Shown here piece by piece: positions 23,235 through 33,330 of a stretch of DNA of 64,000 nt. Made by a program: the position numbers and the translations under genes. This DNA is from Glandiceps talaboti (Eukaryota > Hemichordata > Enteropneusta > Spengelidae). The notes below the pieces were generated by a model, which had not been told where the DNA came from, ran no database searches, and worked only from the letters and a program-made list of their open reading frames with translations. Where the stretch lies: contig NC_135551.1 of NCBI RefSeq assembly GCF_964340395.1, positions 11,575,379 to 11,639,378 on the forward strand, written 5' to 3'. Positions within the stretch are counted from its first letter, which is position 1. Each line of letters begins with the position of its first letter.

Positions 23235-24165
23235 GTCAGTGTAACTATTTTTTTGTTTTAATACATTGATTGTATAAATTATTATTAAAGTGCACATGTG
23301 GAGACGTAGGGTATTTAATTTGGATTTTGGATTTTTAAGACAACTCAACTATGTCTTCCTACTTGAAAAAAAAACAGTATGTAACAGAATTAACTAAATC
23401 ATTGTGTGAAGTTCATTCACTAAATTAGAAATAATCTAAAACATATGTAAAATGTTTGTAATGAACTTGCAATAACAAATTTTTAAACACTTTTTAATCT
23501 TTTGCAATTTATTGCGTTACAAACAAGAAATTAGTACCTGTCATTTCACATTGTTTTTTCTCCTCGTATAAAAAAATAGATTTGTTTTATCATGGATTAA
23601 AAATACAAAATCAATACTATTTGTATATTCCATTTTAATTACTTGTTTGGTTGTAATTTAATTGTTTTTAGTGATGAGAGAATTCACTAGGCATACTTTA
23701 AAATGTAGAATACACTTCATAACATCTCTTAGCTGCTTGTGTGTACTTTTTGTCAAATTATAGTGAATTTCACTGAAATTATATCCCATACTAGTTGTCA
23801 GATTACTAAATTTAATCCCAGCTGCAATAAATCAATAGTATTGAAAACTGATAAATTATCAAAATAACAAGAATGTATGCTGATGAATTTATTAAACCAT
23901 CTATTTATGTGTATTTGTCATCATACCAATGGGTTTATGATTCTTTACTCATAATATGTTATGTCTTTCTTGATTTGTGTGGCTGTCTTTGCCTATGCCT
24001 TTGTATATGTACATTACATGTCCATATGTGTACTCAGTGTGTAAGTTTATGCATGTATGATATTGAAACTAATCCAGTATTTAATCTACTTTTACATTGT
24101 AGTAATCATGGAGTAAAACTTTCATTTTATTGAAAAATGTCCTTTTTGTTCCTCCATGCACTTAG
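23235..24165. other. Putative intron of the repeated gene, copy B
   Basis: AT-rich, bounded by GT (23235) and a TTTTTGTTCCTCCATGCACTTAG acceptor region ending at 24165 (final bases CACTTAG). In copy C a deletion fuses the upstream exon to intron sequence near 57323. No coding is seen. Confidence 0.45.
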
Positions 24166-24382
24166 GTGGCTACAGCAATGGAATTGCCCCATAGAAGGAG
24201 AGAATAATGACAGAAAGTGTGGAAACAACTTGAGGTTAGAGCTGCAGTCACAAAATCTACCATTTACCATCACTGTAAGGGGAACCGAAGGTGTCGGATT
24301 TAAGTGAAGTTAGGCTTGCACCATTTGTTGCAGTGTCTAATCTAGTGGATGTAGTGCTAAGTAGACTGAGTGCAATTGACAG
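24166..24382 (+). pseudogene. Internal exon of the repeated gene, copy B
   Basis: It has an AG acceptor before and a GACAG|GTACAA donor after. The copy is disrupted by stop codons and a frame change, while the copy C counterpart (58016-58229) is open throughout. Readable parts include LELQSQNLPFTIT and LVDVVLSRLSAIDR. No known domain is recognised. Confidence 0.55.
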
Positions 24383-24499
24383 GTACAAATTACATAAATT
24401 TGTTCATTTTATTTCAGGATATGGACTTATATTTATTTTTACTTGTATATATGCAGCTTTTTCACATTTCAACATCAACAACATTTTATAGAATTGCAG

Positions 24500-24843
24500 G
24501 TGTATGCGCTCTTTTTGTCATCATGGTAGTTCATCAAACTTTGATGGAGTACAACCACATACCACCAACTGAGATCTGGATCAAAGTTGGCGGTGATCAT
24601 GGTGGGGGATCTATGAAATCAACTCAACAGTCTCAAAAACACAGTAGTTTGGAATCTATTTCTGGCAGGAGACTCGTACAAAATCTGCGTACTGCAGCCT
24701 TGGCATTGAATTTAGGAGAAGTAGATACTCTTGATGGGTATTTGTGGAAGTTAGTTAAATTTAAAAACAACAATAAACACTACCCTTCTTCCTGGCACAT
24801 TGTTATTCATTGTGCAGAGGAAACAAATACCAATAAACCGTAA
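24500..24843 (+). pseudogene. GGDHGGGS core exon of the repeated gene, copy B
   Basis: It follows a GAATTGCAG acceptor and reads MEYNHIPPTEIWIKVGGDHG, then GGSMKS, and continues with LVQNLRTAALALNLGEVDTL and GYLWK before a stop at 24841-24843. The order of I-GGDHGGGS and then QNLR---G-VDTL-GYLW resembles a family of large uncharacterised metazoan proteins that I recall from cnidarians and other invertebrates, often multi-copy and transposon-like. The usual stretch between the two motifs looks shortened here. Open over about 115 codons, with the neighbouring exon broken. Function unknown. Confidence 0.55.
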
Positions 24844-25268
24844 ACATGATATATTGGTTGGTGTATGTACAGCTCTATACATGTACACTACAGTAAGTAC
24901 CGTATATGTGGATTCTCATCAGTATACTTCAGAAAATGTACAACTCATAACATACAAGTAAAACATTTGCATCATTTGCCACAATTGTTGATACAGTGGT
25001 ATCTATGTCAAGTGTAAAAGTATACCGTTCGCGTTTCAAATAACTTCACCATTTGACAGGGTATACTTTTACATTTGTATTATACGTTTATAAATGTGTG
25101 GGGCAAAACAAGTGTTTGACTTCAGTGTTAAGGGTTGTAGTAGAGCTAGCGTAAGATGTTGACATATTACATGAAAACATGGATACCCCCCCCCCCTCTC
25201 ATCTCACACATTCATAAATATTGTTGCTCTAACCTATCAACTTCACTTGTCTATGATTCCAGGGGTAA
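24844..25268. other. Intron-like sequence with a direct/inverted hairpin motif, copy B
   Basis: No coding. Around 24995-25090, GTGTAAAAGTATACCGTT and the later GGGTATACTTTTACA are inverted relative to each other. It is nearly identical to 58685-59090. Confidence 0.5.
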
Positions 25269-27511
25269 GGGACCGGTCAGTTTCTTCGGCCTGGGGGGGG
25301 GGGGGGTGTCCGGTGGATTGCTTGGGGGGTCACCCTGTTTTTGAAATTGGCAGTAGGGGGGAGTCATGCTGTTTTCAAAATTGTGGATAGGGGGGGGGGG
25401 GGTCATTGTGTTTTAAATTGTGATGGAAGAAAAAATCCTTTCTACAATGGCATATAGCCTTGTCTGAAATGTGGTACATGTCAATATTTGTTCTTGTCCC
25501 TGTTTCTTACATGAATTCTTTAATATTACTTATTAGTTCAAACATAACTATACATATACATATACATGTATTACCTAGCTACCACACTAGTTACAGAACA
25601 TGTCATGTGAATGTTTGGCTGTTTCACAATCAATGCTTCACTTATATTGCAGTTTGGGGCAAAAGTGAACTTGAAGGTTTCGTAATGGCAATTTTCATAC
25701 ATAGTTTATAAATGAAGTTAATCTAGACTGTTCTACTCATCATGTTATTGACACAACAAATCACCACATCTCATCAGATTCCAGTTTCAATTATACACTA
25801 GGTATGACCACCTAAAGTTCTCTAACACACCGGTGACTTTATTATACATATATTAATGCCCCTATATTAATGTTACATGTCTATTTTAAAACGTACATTT
25901 ACGTTAGCTTTTCGAAGCTTGGAAATATTACCTCAAAGGTTATGAATAACCTAAACATTGCCTAAGTATCTCAAGCAAAAAACTCCATATCTGCCAGGGG
26001 GAAAACCCCAAGGACTTCCTCACCCCAGAGGTCACTCATGCATTCAGCCAACAATCAGATGGCCCAACAACCTTATAATGGTATTAAACTTTTCTTAAAT
26101 ATTTTCACCCTGTTCTAATTTGAGATGATATTGTCTTCTCAAGATGTGAAATGTTTGCCAAGATAGTCTAAAATTGCCTTAATCTCCAAATCTCCCCTAC
26201 CAATGATACTACCATTAGATGTGCTGACCTTTACTACATGTATATAATGACGCCATTTAACTTTTTAAGAACATATTTCAATTAACCCTTAGTGTAAGTT
26301 ATAAAGAATAGTTTCTGATACTTGCTGTCTTGTAAAGCATGGATTAAGTTATTGCTTGAAAGGGTCTAAATAGCGTAAATATTGGCTATAATATAAGAGT
26401 AAAAATCCTCCAGGGCTTCTAGAGGGAGACCCCCCCAGACCCCCCGCATGAGGTGGAGATATCCCAGTCTCAAGCTCTTCCCCTCTTACTGTCAAGATGC
26501 TATCAAAGTATATTTCAAAAGTATTTCAACCCTATGTAGTTGTTTTTTACATGTTGGTGTTGTCTTGTAAGGCTTGGAAATTATTGTCTGAAAGGGTCTG
26601 AATAGTCTCAAAATTGATTTTTCAGGGAAAAAACCTCCAGGGCTTCTAGGGGGAGACCCCCAAGGACCCCCTCCCATGAGGTATACACATCCCAGTCTCA
26701 AGATCTCCCCCTACCTCTTACTGTCAAGATCCTATCAAACTATATTTCAAAAATATTTCAACCTTATGTAGTTGCTTTTTACATGTTGGTGCTGTCTTGT
26801 AAAGCTTGGAACTTATTTTCTAAAAATGTCTGAATAGTCTCAAAATTGACTTTTCAGAGTTAAAAACCTCCTGGGCTTCTAGGGGGACACCCCCTAGGAC
26901 CTCCCATGACAGCTATACATATTCTATACAAGATCCTATCAAACTATATTTCAAAAATATTTCAACCTTATGTAGTTGCTTTTTACATGTTGGTGCTGTC
27001 TTGTAAAGCTTGGAACTTATTTTCTAAAAATGTCTGAATAGTCTCAAAATTGACTTTTCAGAGTTAAAAACCTCCTGGGCTTCTAGGGGGACACCCCCTA
27101 GGACCTCCCATGACAGCTATACATATTCCCTTCTCAAGCTTTCCCCCTACCTTTCATTGTCAAGATGCTATTAAACTCCTTTTCAAATATATTTACCCTG
27201 TGTAGTCAATAATTATAATTATGATAGTGCTAACCCGGGATCTTATAAAGTAGATGCAAGACAGTCAAGCAGTCTACACTGAGTCACGATCAAAAAATAC
27301 CTGTCACTCATGCGAATATCATATATGGGGGGGGGGGGGGGAGGGGGTCATCATGTTTTAGAATTAAGTGATAGGGGGGTCAGCCTGTTTTGGGTTTTAC
27401 AGATAGGGGGGGGGGGGGGGGGTCAGTGACTTTTTGTCGGCCCGATTTAAGAATCTAAGAATCCACCGCCCCCCCCCCCCCCCCCCCAGGCTGGAGAAAC
27501 TGACCGGTCCC
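25269..27511. mobile_element. Non-autonomous DNA transposon, TAA duplication, poly-G ends
   Basis: Inverted ends GGGACCGGTCAGTTTCT (left) and AGAAACTGACCGGTCCC (right), each followed inward by long G or C runs. TAA flanks it at 25266-25268 and 27512-27514. Copy C has the empty site at about 59087 (CCAGGGATAAGTCAC), proving the insertion. The 3-bp TAA duplication suits PIF/Harbinger-type elements. Inside are G-tract units (GGGGGGTCA then TGTTTT) near both ends and about four tandem units of 200-233 bp containing GGGCTTCTAGGGGGA. The last two units, beginning near 26726 and 26930, are almost identical. No transposase. Confidence 0.8.
26485..27175. repeat. Tandem repeat of 200-233-bp units inside the TAA element
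   Basis: Units begin AAGATGCTATCAAA or AAGATCCTATCAAA near 26495, 26726, 26930 and 27155. The 26726 and 26930 units are near-identical over about 200 bp, implying a recent local duplication. Confidence 0.75.
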
Positions 27512-27695
27512 TAAGTCACTATTGTCATTTGGCTTAGTGGAGATTACGACTATCTCGTCACGATCTATGGAATGCCAGGGGCTAGTGGCATGTCCTAACC
27601 TAACTTTGACTTGTGAATTTTCCCTACACAATTTGCATATTAGTTATTGGAATAATAATATGTACCATAATAATTGATTTACATTGTATTGACAG

Positions 27696-28975
27696 GCAAG
27701 TACTACTGTTTTTGGTGTCTTACCACAAGGGGAAACATCTCAAATGGCACCTGAATTCAGCAGATGTTCCAGAGAGGTCACTTGCTATGATATTACAGGA
27801 CCACTCTAGATTTGTACAGGGTGGCAGTAAAGTGAAGGATGCAAAGGAATATCACAACTGCATCGGACAACCATTTTTCAGTATACCACTAGTTAGTTTG
27901 TATATACCTAACTGCTTTTTACCTCGCTATATTAATTTTGTAACTTAAACTTGTCTCTTTTGCAGTAGGCTTGGTAGACTTGCATCTGGTATATCATATA
28001 GTCATGTTTTCTGATACAGGTTGTTTTACCAGTATTACATATTTCGTTGTGATTATTTCATCTCTGGTTTACCCTGTAAATTGTTACACTAGGCATGCCA
28101 AATACATGACATTGACATATTCATGCACTTGGCAAGTATGGATGACATAGGTGAACCAGTATTGAGATCAGAGCAGTTTGATTAGTATGTCACCAACATC
28201 AAACAAAACATCTGCTGCTGAACTCAAAGCACATGCAGAGACACACAGGTGTGATTGACTATGCCATATACTGTAAGATTATGGCAATGACGATGATGAT
28301 ATCAGAGTCAACCATCTCTCTTTCAAATATGGGAAATGGAACTGACGCATAAGATATTACAAAAGCAAGCGCATGAGAAGGTTAATATAGTTGCCATAGA
28401 AATGTGTTATTTACAATTTGTTACTACCTTTTCTATCCCTTTCACAGTATGAATGCCATATTAATTATTGTGGTGACATTTTTTTTACAAATCCGAGTTT
28501 AAAAGGTAAACTACCTCAACAAGCTGGCTACACAGGTTAAGGACCTTGAGTCTACATTAGCAACAATCAATGTGCACACTTACAAGCTAAGCACAGTCAA
28601 TTAAGTTGTTGATGATCATGTTGACAGGTGTTGCAAGGCTTGTTTCAGTTTACAAACAGGTTATTGCCATGCAATCATGCATTTGTACTTGATGGAATTT
28701 TGAGAGTGAAAGATTCCACAAGGTACAAAACTGTTACCTTGATTTTTAGTTCTTGAGTTACTAGTTACTGACTGACTATTTTCAAACTTGTTTACTGTTT
28801 TAGGCTACACTAACAAGTATTTTTACATTAACCATGTATCTCACAGTTTTCATTTTGTTCCAGTGAAACTGTTTTGTTTCAGTGCATGGAGTTGATGTCT
28901 TGACAACTGCAGTTAATACTGTTATTGTATGGTTCTTTGTTTTCATATTTTGCAGCCCATGAATGTCACTATTTG
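27696..28975 (+). pseudogene. 3' exons of the GGDHGGGS/CLWC-family gene, copy B
   Basis: After a TTGACAG acceptor the exon starts KYYCFWCLTT (KYYCLWC in copy C), a Cys-x-x-Cys-type motif. It then needs a frame change to read SADVPERSLAMILQDHSRF and KVKDAKEYHNCIGQPFF. Further blocks follow: LRSEQFD and a charged helical exon (about 28140-28330), IWEMELTHKILQKQAHEK (28338-28390), and YECHINYCGDIFF (about 28447). Stops interrupt each block. The motif order continues the core exon at 24500-24843 and fits a single decayed gene spanning roughly 21854-28975. Homology with copy A stops near 28975. Confidence 0.5.
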
Positions 28976-30060
28976 ATTAACATATTAATAGGGATATTAG
29001 AATGGATGAAATTAAGAATCAGTCAGTAAGCTAAGTTGGACAATGAGAGGTGTCTTTTAATCACTTTCATATTTAATGGTTAGTAATGATTAGTTTGTAA
29101 TGATATCATATTTAGTGAAACATCATTAAGCAGGTATGAGAAGTGGTGGAAAGAGATAAGAATAAACAATATCTATAATTTGCTGGGGAACATATATTGA
29201 CTGTCAAAGGGTCAATAAACCGATATTAAAAACTTATTAAAAACATTAATTTTATTCTCTAAATTTCATCACTAGGGCAAGACCTGCTTGTAAATTAAGA
29301 TATTTCGATTATACTATTATACAAATTAATCCATCACTTTGTTTTGACTCTTGAGTATTAAAATAAAAACATCACAGCAAAAATTGTTTGTACAATGTAT
29401 AAATTATACTGTCCATGCAAGTCATGGCAGGGGTGACCCTGTGTCCATATATTTAGACTGTAAAACATTTTCAGCTATTAGACCTGTTGCCAGTTCCAAG
29501 ATGAATCGTGTGTCTCCCCATACAACATTACTCAGGGTATGGTTGTCACCTGACTGTACCCTGGGTTCACCTAAATTGTTTTTACAATGTATAAATTATA
29601 CTGTCCATGCAAGTCATGGCAGGGGTGACCCTGTGTCCATATATTTAGACTGTAAAACATTTTCAGCTATTAGACCTGTTGCCAGTTCCAAGATGCATCG
29701 TGTGTCTCCCCATACAACATTACTAAGGGTATGGTTGTCACCTGACTGTACCCTGGGTTCACCCGTAAAATCCTTCTCTGTCGTTGATGACATTTTGTCT
29801 TTGTTCTATAAAATCACTCATAATTAAAGAGGTGAACATGTCTTGCCATCATTTCCTGATGAAAGTGTTATTTTAAATGTAATAAAGATAAAACAAGCCG
29901 AAAGGTAACAACATAGGCGATGTTGTCTCACACAATGTATCTTGGAACCAGAAAATCATCTATTACTTCTAGTATTAATTAAGAACATGACCAATGGATT
30001 AGACAAATATGTTTATAATTTTTCTTATTTCACAGATAGAATTGGTGGAGGAAAAAAGTA
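28976..30060 (+). other. Shared block with conserved short ORF, copy B; internal duplication
   Basis: It aligns with 6188-7100 and 61333-62230. The segment 29380-29566 is tandemly duplicated as 29569-29757, giving two copies of FSAIRPVASSKMHRVSPH-like sequence and an ORF ending SVVDDILSLFYKITHN. AATAAA occurs at about 29881. It may be a terminal exon, but the protein is not recognised. Confidence 0.4.
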
Positions 30061-30145
30061 ATCTGTGGTTATGTGCCAATCTTAAAGTTTGAGGCATTGG
30101 TCATACTTGTGTTGATGTTTATGTGTTGACCTCTATAGCAGGTCA

Positions 30146-30222
30146 GAAAAAATCTAGAGTAGGAAAGAAAAAACACGACATTATGCTGTGTTTTTTCTTT
30201 CCTACTCTAAATTTTTACTGCT
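30146..30222. repeat. Palindrome present only in copy B
   Basis: AGAGTAGGAAAGAAAAAACAC and its complement GTGTTTTTTCTTTCCTACTCT surround a short loop (arms about 28 bp). Copy A (7615-7675) has only the right arm, so the left arm is an inserted inverted copy of the right. Confidence 0.75.
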
Positions 30223-30590
30223 ATGAGCTCATATTGCATATACATGAAATCAAAATGGAATGTAGAAAATTATGAAAAAGTATCAACAGATTGTAAATGG
30301 TATGTTATGCAGACAGTCAGTTAATATAAAGCTATTCATTATTTGTTACTGTATTCCAAACTCTGCAGTATTTTAAAACCAAATGTTTGAATCTCACATT
30401 TTCACATTTACTACTTTTTTAAATCAGTGAACCAATAATGATGAGTTAGGTGACATCATATTTTTGTGGATCATAAAAAAACTTAACCAATGGTTCTGCT
30501 GGGCGACAACTTATCACAGCCACATTTTGATTCTAATCTGACATTTGCCTTTATGCTGACAATTGAGTACATGTATAAGAGTGACAGTAC

Positions 30591-30689
30591 CTTCATGCTT
30601 GCTTCTTTATCTGCTCCACATTCTACAAGATACTTGACAACATCAAGGTGACCGTTTGCAGCTGCAACGAAGAGAGGTCTTGCGCCATC
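30591..30689 (-). CDS. Single ankyrin-repeat exon (33 codons), copy B
   Basis: The minus-strand exon is bounded by a CCCTTCAG acceptor and a GTACTG donor. It reads DGARPLFVAAANGHLD, then VVKYLVECGADKE: one ankyrin repeat of exactly 33 codons, phase 0/0. It differs from the copy at 8016-8114 by a few residues, in the first two positions and at HR versus AN before GHLD, while the rest is identical. It lies about 22.6 kb away in the same orientation and with the same neighbours (110-bp satellite on the far side). Intact, with consensus splice sites, so it could belong to the same gene. Confidence 0.75.
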
Positions 30690-30989
30690 CTGAAGGGAGA
30701 AAGGAAATATATTCAGTCTGATAAGATTATTTGTCAAAATTTATTATACCGTCTGAGTAACAATAAATAGAAGTCTTGCTAGTAATGTTGATGCATACAT
30801 GGAATATCAGCTGCCAACAATTCTTATAACCCCATTTAGTCTGGTCTTTATAACCATAACTAGTTAACTATCGTATTTTGATATTAATCAGATTACAGAT
30901 TGTAATTATATACAATGTACAGAGAGTACCTGCATACAATATGAGATGATACAACCAAATTAAACACTCTTTGAAATGTTACACCAACA

Positions 30990-31800
30990 TTCCTGTTTTG
31001 AAGCAATTCTTACGATTTCAACCATACATGTATATTTAATATGGGTTTATATACAAGACAATCTTGGTGTACTCGGCTTCTAATAACCTATAGTAAATCT
31101 TTATGTTTTGAATCAATTCCTACCATTCAACCATACATGTATATTTAATATCGGTTTATACACAAGACAACCTTGGTTTACTCAGCTTCTAATAACCTAT
31201 AGTAAATCTTTATGTTTTCAATCAATTCTTACCATTTCAACCATACATGTATATTTAATATGGGTTTATATACAAAACAATCTTGGTTTACTCAGCTTCT
31301 AATAACCTATAGTAAATCTTTATGATTTGAATCAATTCTTACCATTTCAACCATACATGTATATCTAATATGGGTTTATATACAAGACAATCTTGGTTTA
31401 CTCAGCTTCTAATAACCTTTAGTAAATCTTTATGTTTTGAATCAATTCCTACCATTTCAACCATACATGTATATTTAATATCGGTTTATATACAAGACAA
31501 TCTTGGTTTACTCAGCTTCTAATAACCTATAGTAAATCTTTATGTTTTGGATCAATTCTTACCATTTCAACCATACATGTATATTTAATATGGGTTTATA
31601 TACAAGACAATCTTGGTTTACTCAGCTTCTAATAACCTATAGTAAATCTTTATGTTTAGAATCAATTCTTACCATTTCAACCATACATGTATATTTAATA
31701 TGGGTTTATATACAAGGCAATCTTGGTTTACTCACCTTCTAATAACCTATAGTAAATCTTTATGTTTTCAATCAATTCTTACTATTTCAATCATATACTT
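30990..31800. repeat. 110-bp satellite, copy B
   Basis: Seven to eight uninterrupted units (starts near 31041, 31150, 31260, 31370, 31480, 31590, 31700). Same family as 8415-14095 in copy A, and used as the reference for the two insertions there. Confidence 0.9.
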
Positions 31801-33330
31801 CATATGGTTCATAAACACAAGGAAATCTAGGTTTACCAAAATCAATATTTAAAATATGGTATAGTTCCAGTTACTCTCAATTTCAAAATTGACACAAACA
31901 CAAGTTGGCCAGGCACAGAAGATTTTTTATTTTATTTTATCTTTTTATTCTAGTGTGAGTGTCTAGGTCAGGTAGTTATGTGTTTTCCAAATGTTCTCTG
32001 TGTTATTGGTTTCTTCCCATCACATGTACAGCCATTACAGTTGGGAGTTCAGAATCCAATATGGCCACCATACGAATTAGCATACGCTGTACCAAATCAT
32101 GAAATCTTTGAAACTGTTTATTTTTACTTTCGCATGGTTGTTTATTGAAAAATTCACACTAAAACATGAATGAACTAACTTGTCTACACTTCTAGTAAAT
32201 TTATTTGTGTGAAACGCTCCGTTTAAATATTAGTTTTCCCACTGGGGAAATACTCCGATGTTGGCCTATGTTTACTGGCATCGCAGCATGGCACATAAAA
32301 TGCTTGGTGGTGTACGTCGGAAAACTCAAAAGCCAGAAATGAGCAAATGGTTATAAGTCTTTTAAAACATGCTGACTCGATAGCCAATAAGATAAGCTTT
32401 TATATGATTTCTGTCGTGAAGGTCATATCATCCTTTACCGATCACCAAAGTGAGGTCAAAGTTTTCCTGCGATTGCGTTTGAGACTAAAATTGTAGGTAT
32501 AGTTTCACGACAACAATTTTTTTTTAGAATGGTATCTTAGCTACGTTTTCAGTATTTCAAATGCTGTTTTTAGAAACGGGATCACATCTGGCTTTCTGAT
32601 TAAAAACCGGGGTCTTTGGCGTAACATACTGAAATTTGATAACAATGGCGTCTGCCGTCAATGTAGTAGTGTATGGCAAAATGTAATTTTTTCTCCACTG
32701 TGTACCAAAGACCCAATCGACAATTTTCTAATGAAATGTTTACACTGAGCAAAAGCTAAACGATTTCTTTACATTTGTGTGCCAAATGTGAGTTAAATAC
32801 GCTTGTTTGACCTCTTTTGAAAAAAAAAAGTTGAGTGGCTTCAGAGCTGGTTTGTTTACATTGGGTTGAATAATTTAGAGACGTCTCAGTGATACCATTT
32901 TCTCAGTTGCCAGTCAGACGTGATAATGAGTGAACAGTCCCTTGGGATGTCTGAGTTAGAAAATAGTAACACCAAAAATGTTGATTGCTTTCACATGCTG
33001 TGGGATTTCAATGCTTTCTTTACTTCTTTTTTTTATTTTTAAATTTTGACACATTTGGTTACCCCACCCCATTATGTACCATAGTAATTATGACAAAAGA
33101 CATGTTGACTACAGTTTTCTTTTACGCAAGTGTCAGTCAAACTAATTGGATGATAATTTTGTCTTTATTATTTTCTCTTTGTTGTTCATTTATTTCCTTT
33201 GGACATTTTTTCCCATTCGTACGTAGATCAATATCACAAATATTGGATACTAGTATATGAAATAAAAAATGAATATTCATTTTAATAATACTATTAATAG
33301 ACATTCTGATGTTTTATTTGAACAGACAAT
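31801..33330. other. Non-coding stretch upstream of the large broken ORF region
   Basis: No gene is seen. GGTTACCCCACCCC at about 33058 resembles the GGTTACCCCACC word of the repeat at 15519-15730. GGCCACCATA near 32070 resembles a motif downstream at 37390. Both hints are weak. Spliced 5' exons cannot be excluded (a T-rich tract precedes an AG at about 33326). Confidence 0.35.

Noticed and set aside
25156-25344. Proline/glycine-rich ORF near 25.2 kb
   Set aside because: Created by C and G homopolymer runs at the end of the TAA element.
31108-31852. Repeated short ORFs in the 110-bp satellite
   Set aside because: 110 is not a multiple of three, so frames change each unit. The ORFs reflect stop-poor repeat sequence only.
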